Origin: 12-FULL-44-12b sp964348525
GTDB taxonomy: Bacteria > Patescibacteriota > Minisyncoccia > Phycocordibacterales > Zambryskibacteraceae
DNA length: 36,361 nucleotides
Reading direction: 5' to 3'
Assembly: GCA_964348525.1 (NCBI GenBank)
Contig: CAYGCY010000006.1
Span: 1-36,361 of the forward strand
Below, one piece after another: positions 7,070 through 14,579 of the stretch (position 1 is the first letter of the stretch; every line of letters begins with the position of its first letter). The position numbers and the translations under genes are program-made. Below the pieces are notes generated by a model. That model worked only from the letters and a program-made list of their open reading frames with translations. It was not told the origin of the DNA and did not search any database.

Positions 7070-7733
7070 TTTGTGGCATATTAACAGCTTCTGACGAGGA
7101 AACATAGCCGTAGGATCTAGCGACAGTGCTCGGATTTGGAGCCTTATTCAAAAATGGCAACTGACGCATAATGTCTGACGCAACCTGATCTATGGTCTGC
7201 TCTCCATTTACTTCTATAAATTGATAACTAGTTCTTCCTCTAAAATAGTTTATAACTGGCGTTACATTTGTCTCAAACCAAGTGAGCCTTTCTTCTATTT
7301 CTATTTCGGTATCATCTTTTCTACCTCTTGCTAGCAATCTATCTTTTGACCATTTATTTGAAACGTTTAAATGAACAACTATAGGGTGAACGAAATCCAA
7401 AAAATCAAAAGCTGATTCCAGTACATAAGCTTCGGCTAAGGTACGCGGGGTTCCATCAAAGATTAAGGACTGTCCCTCTTTATAATCACGCATTAAAACA
7501 TTTCCCCAAGACGAAACCGCTACAAAGGATGGGGCCAGAGTCCCCCGATCCATTCCAATTTTTATTCTTTTTGCCACATCACTGCCTGTATTTTGAAATT
7601 CTCTCAAAAAATCCCCAACATACATCGAAAGATATGGGAGGTTGAGACTTTGCAACTTTTTTATTAAAAGATCTTTTTGTGTCCCCTTCCCACACCCAGA
7701 CCTACCTACAAAAATGTAAACATCTTTATCCAT
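7026..7733 (-). CDS. adk: Adenylate kinase (short-LID form with C-terminal tail)
   Basis: 235 residues from ATG 7733. P-loop GRSGCGKGTQ at residues 10-19, NMP-binding MYVGDFLREF, FDGTPRTLAEA (the family usually has DGFPRT), and a very short LID around LLARGRKDDTEIEIEERL without zinc cysteines. Established: Adk interconverts ATP, ADP and AMP. The last ~30 residues (SYGYVSSSEAVNMPQNVNKNQ...) are an Asn/Gln-rich tail not found in the standard enzyme, lying over the start of map. A GTG five codons upstream is open, but TACAAT sits exactly six bases before the ATG at 7733, so the ATG is preferred and the message may be leaderless. Confidence 0.9.
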   Translation of the reverse strand: MDKDVYIFVGRSGCGKGTQKDLLIKKLQSLNLPYLSMYVGDFLREFQNTGSDVAKRIKIGMDRGTLAPSFVAVSSWGNVLMRDYKEGQSLIFDGTPRTLAEAYVLESAFDFLDFVHPIVVHLNVSNKWSKDRLLARGRKDDTEIEIEERLTWFETNVTPVINYFRGRTSYQFIEVNGEQTIDQVASDIMRQLPFLNKAPNPSTVARSYGYVSSSEAVNMPQNVNKNQNISGNQNP

Positions 7734-7739
7734 GACAAT

Positions 7740-7745
7740 ATTGTA
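7740..7745 (-). promoter_or_regulatory. -10 box of adk, predicts leaderless mRNA
   Basis: TACAAT on the minus strand, six bases (ATTGTC) before ATG 7733. It suggests that adk-map-ndk can be transcribed apart from secY. Confidence 0.45.
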
Positions 7746-7775
7746 CACTTTCTTTTATTAAACTTTAAAGCGAGT

Positions 7776-7901
7776 CATATTCTCCGCCGTTCGTCTCGGA
7801 AGTTTTTTAGCACGGCATCCCGCTTGTTAGCGGGATTAAAAAACTGAGAGACAGCGAGCCCCGTCGCAGGACGGGGTTATGCGTGAACGCCGGAGAATAT
7901 G
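7776..7901 (-). other. Branched inverted-repeat element, copy 1 (structured RNA or mobile element)
   Basis: Outer stem of 17 bases (7776-7792 with 7885-7901, one mismatch). Inside, read on the minus strand: ACGCATAA (7884-7877), a seven-pair hairpin CCCCGTC with loop CTGC, then GCTGTCTCTCAGTTTTTTA, a second seven-pair hairpin (ATCCCGC/GCGGGAT), then CCGTGCTAAAAAACT and TTCCGAGACGAA. GTCTC pairs with GAGAC and AGTTTTTTA with TAAAAAACT, so the fold is a three-way junction. Junction and stem sequences recur at 33832-33988 while the outer stem and both hairpins differ but still pair. It lies between secY and adk in the sense of the operon. Not a family I recognise. Confidence 0.8.
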
Positions 7902-7913
7902 GCGAGCGTTTTT

Positions 7914-9185
7914 TTAGTATTCGCGAGCAGTGACTTGTGCGTCTAGTTTCTTTACGAGGTCTAGCACAACAGAAACAACAATGAGAAGAGCTGTACCGCC
8001 GATAGCGAGAGCTTGTATGCCGGTAAGAGCTTTCATGATAAGAGGTAGAACAGCAATTACACCCAAAAATACTGCTCCTAGTAATGTGAGTCTGGTCAAA
8101 ATCTTTGCAACATATTCGGAAGTGGATTGGCCTGGTCTGACGCCTGGAATAAATGCCCCATTTTTCTGTAAATTGTTAGCCATCTGATCTGGGTCAAATG
8201 TAACAGCAGTATAAAAATAGGTAAACAAAAAGATAAGCACGAAATATGCTATCCCGTAAACCCACTGATTAGACAGAATTGAATTGCCCACTGATGCCAC
8301 CTGACTAATTATTGAATTGGTTGAAGACGCAAAGAAATTAAATAGCATTTGAGGAAACAACAATATTGAGAGAGCAAAGATTATGGGTATCACGCCGGCC
8401 TGATTTATCCTGATAGGTAGATATGTCGACATACCACCGTAAATTTTGTTTCCCCTTACTCTTTTTGCATAGGTCACAGGAATGGGTCTTTCGGCTTCTG
8501 TCACCACTACCACTCCTAAAATAACAAGGACTGAGGCGACAAGGAAAGCTAGGTAAACAGGAATATCTTGGGGCTGGAAAGATACTAGAAGCTGGCCGAG
8601 TTGCTGGGGCAAAGAAGCAACAATGCCTGCAAAAATGAGGAGAGAAACACCAGAGCCCACTCCATATTCTGAAATAAGTTCTCCTATCCACATTAGAAGC
8701 ATCGAACCCGCAGTAATAATTATTAAGTTAAGAATCATTTCTGATCCTAGCAATTGAGGAATTACCCCTTGTCTTGAAAGAAGTGTGAGGAAGCTGAATC
8801 CTTGTAGCAAAGCTAGAGGAATAGTGAGCATTCTTGAATACTGCGCAAATTTCTTTCTTCCAGCGTCTCCCTCTTCTTGATACATAGCTTTTAATTTAGG
8901 GAAAACGATAGTAAGGAGTTGCATAATGATAGACCCTGTTATGTACGGACCCACACCGAGCATCACTATAGAGAGAGAACTAAGACCTCCTCCAGTAAAT
9001 ACACTTATAAGCCCTAAAAATTGGTTTTGGGCAAAGAAATCTGCCAACCTGCTAGTGTCTATGCCCGGAATTGGGATTACAGACATAACTCTAAAAAGGA
9101 ACAGCGAGAAGAATACAAAATATATCCTCTTTCTCATTAAACTGTCTTCGAAGAGTAATTTCGTTTTGGCTATAAATGAGTTCAT
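7914..9185 (-). CDS. secY: Preprotein translocase subunit SecY
   Basis: 423 residues with about ten transmembrane helices. Landmarks: FRVMSVIPIPGIDTSRL near the N-terminus, GVGPYITGSIIMQLL, ISEYGVGSGVSLLIFAGI, RGNKIYGGMSTYLPIRINQAGVIPIIFA (cytoplasmic loop C5 region) and FIPGVRPGQSTSEYV. Established: SecY is the protein-conducting channel of the Sec translocon. It starts one base after the rplO stop, as expected in the spc operon. The message runs into the branched element at 7776-7901 before adk. Confidence 0.97.
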   Translation of the reverse strand: MNSFIAKTKLLFEDSLMRKRIYFVFFSLFLFRVMSVIPIPGIDTSRLADFFAQNQFLGLISVFTGGGLSSLSIVMLGVGPYITGSIIMQLLTIVFPKLKAMYQEEGDAGRKKFAQYSRMLTIPLALLQGFSFLTLLSRQGVIPQLLGSEMILNLIIITAGSMLLMWIGELISEYGVGSGVSLLIFAGIVASLPQQLGQLLVSFQPQDIPVYLAFLVASVLVILGVVVVTEAERPIPVTYAKRVRGNKIYGGMSTYLPIRINQAGVIPIIFALSILLFPQMLFNFFASSTNSIISQVASVGNSILSNQWVYGIAYFVLIFLFTYFYTAVTFDPDQMANNLQKNGAFIPGVRPGQSTSEYVAKILTRLTLLGAVFLGVIAVLPLIMKALTGIQALAIGGTALLIVVSVVLDLVKKLDAQVTAREY

Positions 9186-9186
9186 T

Positions 9187-9624
9187 TTAGTTCTTTATGG
9201 AACCTCCTGCAGATTCTATGTTCTTCTTTGAAGAAAGGGACACTTTCATACCTACCAAAATCAAAGAATTTTTTACTTCAGCTGTACCAACTATTTTTAC
9301 TTGAGGAAGATATTTTCCTTTCTTTTTTATCAAGCCCAAAGACGCAAGTGTTTTTGCAGTAACCTCGCCTTTTGGAAGGTTTGCAATTTTTATAAGATTA
9401 ACGGTAGCGGGTTTGGTTTGAATACTTGTATTCGAGTTCGCTCCTCTGCCTCTTAGTTTGGGAAGTTTTTTTATGATGTCTCTTTCTTCTGGTCTCTTTT
9501 TTCTCCCAGACCTTGCGTTCTGTCCCTTTGTCCCCCTACCTGCAGTTTTACCACGAGTTCCGCCACGCCCAACACGTGCTGATTTTTTGAGAGCTGTTTT
9601 TCTTTTTAGAGTATTTAATTGCAT
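9187..9624 (-). CDS. rplO: 50S ribosomal protein L15 (uL15)
   Basis: 145 residues with the L15 N-terminus MQLNTLKRKTALKKSARVGRGG and the TAGRGTKGQNARSG glycine-arginine stretch, then a C-terminal domain with IVGTAEVKNSLILVGMKVSLSSKKNIE. L15 binds 23S rRNA late in 50S assembly. It follows rpsE by four bases with no rpmD (L30) between them, the gene normally found there. Absence of L30 is an established feature of Candidate Phyla Radiation ribosomes. Confidence 0.96.
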   Translation of the reverse strand: MQLNTLKRKTALKKSARVGRGGTRGKTAGRGTKGQNARSGRKKRPEERDIIKKLPKLRGRGANSNTSIQTKPATVNLIKIANLPKGEVTAKTLASLGLIKKKGKYLPQVKIVGTAEVKNSLILVGMKVSLSSKKNIESAGGSIKN

Positions 9625-9628
9625 GTTA

Positions 9629-10240
9629 TTAGTTTTTCTTTACTCTTTCGGCACCGTTAAGAGATTTGAGCGCTAAAACCGTTGCTTGAGCAATATTTAG
9701 AGCATTTTTGGAGCTAGATAATATTTTAGCATTCACCTCTTTTATTCCAGCGAGTTCAAGTACTGAACGGGTTGCCGACCCTGCGAGAATACCTCTGCCT
9801 GGAGCAGGCATTATCTTCACTCTTGCGCTCGAATATTTGGCTTGTGTCTCGTGTGGAATTCTCCCTTGTTTGGTTAGCTCGATTGAAACAAGATGTTTTT
9901 TTGCATCTCGAACTGCCTTCTCTATGGCAATAGGAGTGTCGCCTGATTTGCCCTGCCCTATTCCAACTTTACCTTTTCTGTTACCCACTACCACTAGAGC
10001 AGAGAAAGAAAATCTGCGTCCCCCAGCAACGGTTCTTGAAACTCTTCTTATGGTAATAAGCTTGTGGTCAAATTCAGATTTGGGTTTTTCTTCTCTTGAA
10101 CCTCTTCTTCGATTGTTGCGTCTCTCATTTTTTTCTCGTGGAGCTCTTTCAATTTTTTTGCTTTCAGCCACTGGCGTCACGACCTCTTTTGGTGTGTTTA
10201 TAGCTTCGGTATTTGTGATTGTTATATTTTGATCGTCCAT
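9629..10240 (-). CDS. rpsE: 30S ribosomal protein S5 (uS5)
   Basis: 203 residues. The S5 double-stranded-RNA-like domain begins near residue 56 (FDHKLITIRRVSRTVAGGRRFSFSALVVVGN) and continues with KVGIGQGKSGDTPIAIEKA and PAPGRGILAGSATRSVLELAGI. S5 contributes to decoding accuracy on the 30S subunit. An N-terminal extension of about 50 residues, rich in charged residues (KKIERAPREKNERRNNRRRG), goes beyond the usual protein and is probably disordered. It follows rplR by eight bases. Confidence 0.96.
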   Translation of the reverse strand: MDDQNITITNTEAINTPKEVVTPVAESKKIERAPREKNERRNNRRRGSREEKPKSEFDHKLITIRRVSRTVAGGRRFSFSALVVVGNRKGKVGIGQGKSGDTPIAIEKAVRDAKKHLVSIELTKQGRIPHETQAKYSSARVKIMPAPGRGILAGSATRSVLELAGIKEVNAKILSSSKNALNIAQATVLALKSLNGAERVKKN

Positions 10241-10248
10241 ATAATTAT

Positions 10249-10602
10249 TTAAAAATTCAGTCCTCCTTCACGAGCTCCATCAGCAAAGGCGCGCACGCGA
10301 CCAGTATATATGAAACCACCACGGTCAAAAACTACCTTTGTTACGCCCTTAGCTTTGGCAAGCTTTGCTAGTTCACTGCCTGCAATTTTTGCCCGCTCTG
10401 TTTCATTTTTGCCTTTGGTGCCTTTAGTGGTTGCGGACACTAGTGTTTTTTTATTCGTATCATCTACCAATTGGGCCCAAATATATTTATTGGATTTGTA
10501 TATAGAAAGTCTAGGCATTTCTGGTGTACCAACAACTTTTGCTCTGATGCGAGCGTGTCTTCTTACTCTTTTTATTTGTTTTTTTTGGCTAATGCTTTTC
10601 AT
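10249..10602 (-). CDS. rplR: 50S ribosomal protein L18 (uL18)
   Basis: 117 residues, normal length, with RVRRHARIRAKVVGTPEMPRL, SIYKSNKYIWAQLVDD and the C-terminal VVFDRGGFIYTGRVRAFADGAREGGL. L18 binds 5S rRNA and brings it to the large subunit. It lies between rplF (five bases upstream) and rpsE. Confidence 0.97.
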   Translation of the reverse strand: MKSISQKKQIKRVRRHARIRAKVVGTPEMPRLSIYKSNKYIWAQLVDDTNKKTLVSATTKGTKGKNETERAKIAGSELAKLAKAKGVTKVVFDRGGFIYTGRVRAFADGAREGGLNF

Positions 10603-10607
10603 CTTTT

Positions 10608-11141
10608 TTATACAGATTTTTTGCCCTGTTTTCTCTTTATTATCTCGTTGTCATATCTAAAGCCTTTGCCTTTGTATGGTTCTGGCTCCTTAAGAGACCT
10701 GACTTTTGCTGCAAAGCCTCCCAAGAGATCTTTATCAATGCCAGTAATAGTCATATTCCCTTTTTCAATAGACACATTCAAGCCGTCTGGAATAGCCAAA
10801 ACTACAGGGTGAGAAAAGCCTAGTGCAAACTTTATACTATTACCCTGAACCTCCATTTTGTACCCCACACCTTCCAAGATAAGCTTCTTTGTATATTTCT
10901 CGTTTACACCCTTAATCATGTTTTTGATATGAGCAGCAGTAGTACCCAAAGAGCTTCTGGCTTCTAGAGAATTATTTTTGGTTGAAAAAGAAATATTGTT
11001 TTCAGATATTAATACGTTAATTAGATAGGATATTTTTTTCATTAACTCTCCATGAGGACCTTTTACGGATACTGAATCACCAGAAACACTTACTGTGGTC
11101 CCTTCTGGTATTACTATTCCTTTTTTAGCAATGCGTGACAT
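10608..11141 (-). CDS. rplF: 50S ribosomal protein L6 (uL6)
   Basis: 177 residues, the standard length, with MSRIAKKGIVIPEGTTV, KGPHGEL, two repeated L6 domains, and the C-terminal signature EPEPYKGKGFRYDNEIIKRKQGK. L6 sits near the sarcin-ricin loop of 23S rRNA. It is nine bases downstream of rpsH. Confidence 0.97.
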   Translation of the reverse strand: MSRIAKKGIVIPEGTTVSVSGDSVSVKGPHGELMKKISYLINVLISENNISFSTKNNSLEARSSLGTTAAHIKNMIKGVNEKYTKKLILEGVGYKMEVQGNSIKFALGFSHPVVLAIPDGLNVSIEKGNMTITGIDKDLLGGFAAKVRSLKEPEPYKGKGFRYDNEIIKRKQGKKSV

Positions 11142-11150
11142 ATTTTATTT

Positions 11151-11537
11151 TTACCAAATTGCAAACAAAGCCTCTCCGCCTACCTCTTCCTTTTTTGCTT
11201 CTGCATCAGTCTTCAGACCCTTCGAGGTAGAGAGCACCATTATTCCGTAACCATTTTTTACTGAGCGAATATCGCTAACTCTTTTATAAACTCTTCTCGA
11301 TGATTTTGAGTACCTTTTTGAGCCTCTTATTCTGTGCTTGCCATTTTTATATTTCAAAGTGACCTCTATGGTTCTGCTATTTTTATCAGGCTTTTCAAAA
11401 TCTTCTATAAAACTGTGGCCTTTGAGTATGTCTAGTATTGAAAGATTTATAGAAGAATAAGGCACAGCTACAACCTCGTGGCCGACTGCCCCTGCATTTT
11501 TCATTCTATTTAGCATGTCTGAAATCCTATCTGTCAT
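11151..11537 (-). CDS. rpsH: 30S ribosomal protein S8 (uS8)
   Basis: 128 residues with TDRISDMLNRMKNA at the start, VTLKYKNGKHRIRGSKRYSKSSRRVY in the middle, and the C-terminal GYGIMVLSTSKGLKTDAEAKK ending GGEALFAIW, the typical S8 finish. S8 binds helix 21 of 16S rRNA and in E. coli represses the spc operon. Three bases separate it from rpsN. Confidence 0.97.
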   Translation of the reverse strand: MTDRISDMLNRMKNAGAVGHEVVAVPYSSINLSILDILKGHSFIEDFEKPDKNSRTIEVTLKYKNGKHRIRGSKRYSKSSRRVYKRVSDIRSVKNGYGIMVLSTSKGLKTDAEAKKEEVGGEALFAIW

Positions 11538-11540
11538 TTT

Positions 11541-11726
11541 TTACCAAGATGATTTTTTAATACCTGGAATTTTGCCTTCATTGGCCAATTCTCTAAAGCA
11601 AATTCTGCACAAATCGAAATCTCTCATATACCCGCGCTTTCTTCCGCATCTAAAGCATCTATTAACAGCCCGAGTGGAAAACTTGGGTTCTTTGAGCGAT
11701 CTTGCTATTACTGATTTCTTTGCCAT
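11541..11726 (-). CDS. rpsN: 30S ribosomal protein S14, zinc-binding short form (uS14)
   Basis: 61 residues with four cysteines, C24-x2-C27 and C40-x2-C43, the zinc ribbon of the short S14 type (rpsZ-like), and the usual ending GKIPGIKKSSW. It heads the second part of the ribosomal run (rpsN-rpsH-rplF-rplR-rpsE-rplO-secY): a promoter and a hairpin leader lie in the 67 bases between it and rplE, and that leader is nearly identical to the one before rpsS. Confidence 0.96.
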   Translation of the reverse strand: MAKKSVIARSLKEPKFSTRAVNRCFRCGRKRGYMRDFDLCRICFRELANEGKIPGIKKSSW

Positions 11727-11728
11727 AT

Positions 11729-11788
11729 GAAATAAAACAGCCCCAGAGGAGCTCGCAAAATACTATAGGAATTAGCCCTTTATGTCAA
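11729..11788 (-). promoter_or_regulatory. rpsN promoter and hairpin leader (copy of the rpsS leader)
   Basis: TTGACA (minus strand, 11788-11783), then TATAGT (11767-11762) or TAGTAT (11765-11760; 17-base spacer). Immediately after the expected start comes a short hairpin AGCTCC-TCT-GGGGCT (11753-11739) followed by GTTTTATTTC and the ATG. The stretch from the -10 to the start codon is nearly the same as that before rpsS at 15337-15379. Confidence 0.65.
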
Positions 11789-11793
11789 CGAAA

Positions 11794-12327
11794 TTAGGCC
11801 TTAAACGGTATCCCTAGAATAGTCAAAAACTCTACCAGTTCCTGCTTGTTCTTGGCGCTAGTAACCACCGTAATAGCCATGCCAAAAACATCTTTTAGCT
11901 CCTCGTCAGAGGTTTCAGGGAAAATGGTGTGCTCCTTTATGCCAAAAGTAAGGTTGCCCATCTCATCTGCCGAAGTTTTTGATATTCCCCTAAAGTCCTT
12001 GGTTCTCGGAAGAGCTATATGGATTAATTTATCCAAAAACTCATACATTCTATGGCCCCTCAAGGTCACCTGCAGACCCACTATGTCGCCCTGCCTTGTT
12101 TTGTAAGATGCCACAGACTGTTTAGCCCCTCGCTGTGAAGCTTTTTGCCCAGTTATTTTTGCTAGTCTGTCTTCAGCGATTTTTATTTTGTTTTTATCTT
12201 TGAATGATCCCACACCGGCCGAAACAACAATTTTTAATAGTCTTGGAGCCTGCATGCTATTTTTATAATGAAAAGCACCCTTCATTGAGTTATATGCCTT
12301 TTTTTGTTTTTCTTTTACAGATTCCAT
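11794..12327 (-). CDS. rplE: 50S ribosomal protein L5 (uL5)
   Basis: 177 residues with LLKIVVSAGVGSFKDKNKI, ITGQKASQRGAKQSVASYKTRQGD, GLQVTLRGHRMYEFLDKLI, ALPRTKDFRGIS and TFGIKEHTIFPE. L5 binds 5S rRNA and contacts P-site tRNA. It is the last gene of the rpsS-rplE unit; the next gene, rpsN, has its own promoter. Confidence 0.97.
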   Translation of the reverse strand: MESVKEKQKKAYNSMKGAFHYKNSMQAPRLLKIVVSAGVGSFKDKNKIKIAEDRLAKITGQKASQRGAKQSVASYKTRQGDIVGLQVTLRGHRMYEFLDKLIHIALPRTKDFRGISKTSADEMGNLTFGIKEHTIFPETSDEELKDVFGMAITVVTSAKNKQELVEFLTILGIPFKA

Positions 12328-12332
12328 GTTAG

Positions 12333-12641
12333 TTATGCTATTTTCTGGCCAGATTTAGATGCTATTCTAACTTTTTTACCTTTTTCCATTTGAAACTTTA
12401 TTCTAGTGCCTTTCTTTGTTTTGGGATCAACTACCATAACATTTGAAACATTCATAGGTAGAGATTTTTCTATTTTCTGGCCTTCTTTTATATTTTTGCC
12501 GGGTCTTTTATGTATAAATTTTACATTTACACCTTCTACTAAAACCTTATTTTCTCTAGGGTAGGCCTTAACAACAGCTCCTGTCTTGCCTTTGTCTTTT
12601 CCTGAAATCACTATTACATTGTCGCCTTTTTTAATCTTCAT
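12333..12641 (-). CDS. rplX: 50S ribosomal protein L24 (uL24)
   Basis: 102 residues with the KOW motif KIKKGDNVIVISGKDKGKTG, VEGVNVKFIHKRP and the later VMVVDPKTKKGTRIKFQ. L24 starts 50S assembly by binding the 5' region of 23S rRNA. It is five bases upstream of rplE. Confidence 0.96.
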   Translation of the reverse strand: MKIKKGDNVIVISGKDKGKTGAVVKAYPRENKVLVEGVNVKFIHKRPGKNIKEGQKIEKSLPMNVSNVMVVDPKTKKGTRIKFQMEKGKKVRIASKSGQKIA

Positions 12642-12650
12642 TTTATTTAT

Positions 12651-13022
12651 TTATACTACTTCTGGCGCCAAAGAGATAATAGACTGAAACCCCTTCTCTC
12701 CCAATTCTCTTGGGATAGGTCCGAACACGCGCCCAGCAATTGGTTCATGTTTTGCTTTGTCGACCAAAACAACTGCATTTTCATCGAAACGGATATACGA
12801 ACCATCTATTCTTTTTGTAGCAACCCTTGACCTTACTACGACCCCATAGACTATATCCTTCTTCTTTACGGGTTTTCTAGGTTCTGCTTTTTGAACAGAC
12901 AAAACAACCACATCCCCTATATAGGCATAGCGTTTCTTGGAAGCCCCTAATACCTTGAAAACTCTGGCTATTTTAGCTCCGGAGTTATCTGCTACTTTTA
13001 CTATTGAGCGTGGTTGGATCAT
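12651..13022 (-). CDS. rplN: 50S ribosomal protein L14 (uL14)
   Basis: 123 residues, normal length, with MIQPRSIVKVADNSGAKIARVFKVLG, YAYIGDVVVLSVQKAEPRKPVKKKD, VVVRSRVATKRIDGSYIRFDENAVVLVD and RVFGPIPRELGEKGFQSIISLAPEVV. L14 sits at the subunit interface. It lies between rpsQ and rplX as expected. Confidence 0.98.
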   Translation of the reverse strand: MIQPRSIVKVADNSGAKIARVFKVLGASKKRYAYIGDVVVLSVQKAEPRKPVKKKDIVYGVVVRSRVATKRIDGSYIRFDENAVVLVDKAKHEPIAGRVFGPIPRELGEKGFQSIISLAPEVV

Positions 13023-13032
13023 ATGTTTTAGA

Positions 13033-13287
13033 TTAAGAGACTACCACAAAGTGTTTGTCTTTTGAAATTGGGCGAGATTCCTCTATGGTTACCTTTTCGC
13101 CGATTTTTTTTATGTTTCCTTTGTCGTGGGCTTTATATTTTTTGGAAAGAGAAATGTACTTGCCATAACGAGGATGTTTTTTGTAAGTTTTCACAGAAAC
13201 AACCACGGTATCCTTCATCTTGTCTGATACCACAATTCCTGTAAGTGTTCTTTTCTTTGATTTTGTTTCTGTCTGTGTTTTTTTCAT
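13033..13287 (-). CDS. rpsQ: 30S ribosomal protein S17 (uS17)
   Basis: 84 residues from ATG 13287 (MKKTQTETKSKKRTLTGIVVSDKMKDTVVVSV), with KHPRYGKYISLSKKYKAHD and the C-terminal GEKVTIEESRPISKDKHFVVV. The frame is open to 13338, but the first seventeen codons would run into rpmC and match nothing in S17; 13287 gives the normal length and a four-base gap after rpmC. Confidence 0.96.
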   Translation of the reverse strand: MKKTQTETKSKKRTLTGIVVSDKMKDTVVVSVKTYKKHPRYGKYISLSKKYKAHDKGNIKKIGEKVTIEESRPISKDKHFVVVS

Positions 13288-13291
13288 ATTT

Positions 13292-13483
13292 TTATTTCTT
13301 GTTTGCTCTAGAATTAACTTCAGTAAGAGTGCGGGCAATTTCTTTTCTTATGTTTCTACCTTCCCTAACATTTCTAGTTTTTGAACCTTCTTTTGCAAAT
13401 CTAAATGTCTTCAAAGCTTCCCTTTTTTCTGAAAGAATTTTCATTAAATCGTCGACTGTTTTTTTATTTAATTCTTTGTTCAT
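13292..13483 (-). CDS. rpmC: 50S ribosomal protein L29 (uL29)
   Basis: 63 residues, mostly helical, with ELNKKTVDDLMKILSEKREALKTFRF and RNVREGRNIRKEIARTLTEVN. L29 lies by the exit tunnel where trigger factor and SRP dock. The family varies strongly, so the call leans on position between rplP and rpsQ as well as on the RxxRKxIARxxT motif. Confidence 0.94.
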   Translation of the reverse strand: MNKELNKKTVDDLMKILSEKREALKTFRFAKEGSKTRNVREGRNIRKEIARTLTEVNSRANKK

Positions 13484-13491
13484 TATTGAGT

Positions 13492-13911
13492 CTAGTGTCT
13501 TTCCACTACTTTAGTTTTCAATGGAAGTTTGGTCCCGCCCTTTCGGAGAGCCTCTTTTGCCACTTCAGGAGTAACACCGTCCACCTCAAATACGATTCTT
13601 CCAGGCCACACTTCGACCTGATAGCCCTGCAATTCTCCTTTTCCCTTTCCCATTTTTACTTCAGCTGGCTTTTGAGTGTACGGCATATCTGGGAAAATAC
13701 GAATCCAAACTTTACCTGTTTTCCCTACTGCTTTTGAAATCGCTTTTCTAGCGGCTTCTATCTGATTTGACCTTACTCTCTTTTGAGAAGTGGCCTTTAG
13801 TCCAAACTGACCGAAAGCCACAGTTGCTCCACGAGAAGCTACCCCGACTCTCTTCGGGTTTCTGCGCATTACGTGCCACTTTCTATATTTTACTTTTTTT
13901 GGTACCAACAT
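13492..13911 (-). CDS. rplP: 50S ribosomal protein L16 (uL16)
   Basis: 139 residues with MLVPKKVKYRKWHVMRRNPKRVGVASRG, FGQFGLKATSQKRVRSNQIEAARKAI, KVWIRIFPDMPYTQKPAEVKMGKGKGE and WPGRIVFEVDGV. L16 helps shape the A-site tRNA binding region. It starts four bases after rpsC. Confidence 0.98.
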   Translation of the reverse strand: MLVPKKVKYRKWHVMRRNPKRVGVASRGATVAFGQFGLKATSQKRVRSNQIEAARKAISKAVGKTGKVWIRIFPDMPYTQKPAEVKMGKGKGELQGYQVEVWPGRIVFEVDGVTPEVAKEALRKGGTKLPLKTKVVERH

Positions 13912-13915
13912 GTTT

Positions 13916-14578
13916 TTAATTTTTTTCAGCGAAAATGTCGCCCCTGTAAATCCAAACTTTTATGCCCAAATTGCCGTAAGGCAATTTGGCTTCGTAGTGA
14001 GCATAATCTATATCTGAACGAAGTGTCTGCAAAGGAATTCTTCCTAATTTTCTAGTTTCCGATCTCGCAATGGTCGAGCCCGCGAGGCGTCCCCCGATGG
14101 TTATTTTTATGCCTTTTACATCTCTATTGGCCATTACCTTCTCAACCATCTGCTTTTGTACTCTTCTGTATGGCAAACGCTTCTCTAGCCCTTCTGCAAC
14201 CATTTGAGCCACTATCATGGCATTTGATTCTGGAGATTTAATTTCTTTTATATCGAGTTTTACTTCAAGATTACCCAAAAGATTTTTTGATTTTAAAAGT
14301 TTGGTTATCTCATCCTTAAGCTTGGTAGCACCATCTCCTGAACGGCCTATAATAACGCCCGGCCTTGAAGTCTCTAAAATAACTCTCAAATTCTTTTCGC
14401 TTCTTTCAATTTGAATATCGGATATATATGAACCGCGAAGTTTTTTGTCTATAAAATTTCTTATAATCAAATCACCCCTCAGCATTGTTGGGTATTTTTT
14501 CTTCGTAGCAAACCAACGAGATTTCCAATCTCTTATGATTCCTAGCCTATGAGAATATGGGTGTACTGTATGGCTCAT
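13916..14578 (-). CDS. rpsC: 30S ribosomal protein S3 (uS3)
   Basis: 220 residues with the KH domain (RPGVIIGRSGDGATKLKDEI near residues 73-92), LVAQMVAEGLEKRLPYRRVQKQMVEKVM-like central region (AQMVAEGLEKRLPYRR), GIKITIGGRLAGSTIARSE and the C-terminal LGIKVWIYRGDIFAE. S3 is at the mRNA entry tunnel and has helicase activity with S4. It begins one base after the rplV stop. Confidence 0.98.
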   Translation of the reverse strand: MSHTVHPYSHRLGIIRDWKSRWFATKKKYPTMLRGDLIIRNFIDKKLRGSYISDIQIERSEKNLRVILETSRPGVIIGRSGDGATKLKDEITKLLKSKNLLGNLEVKLDIKEIKSPESNAMIVAQMVAEGLEKRLPYRRVQKQMVEKVMANRDVKGIKITIGGRLAGSTIARSETRKLGRIPLQTLRSDIDYAHYEAKLPYGNLGIKVWIYRGDIFAEKN

Positions 14579-14579
14579 G

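Noticed and set aside
9708..10232. 174-codon plus-strand frame opposite rpsE
   Set aside because: It is the antisense of a conserved ribosomal gene, with no SD, promoter or family features; the same holds for the other long frames opposite ribosomal genes.
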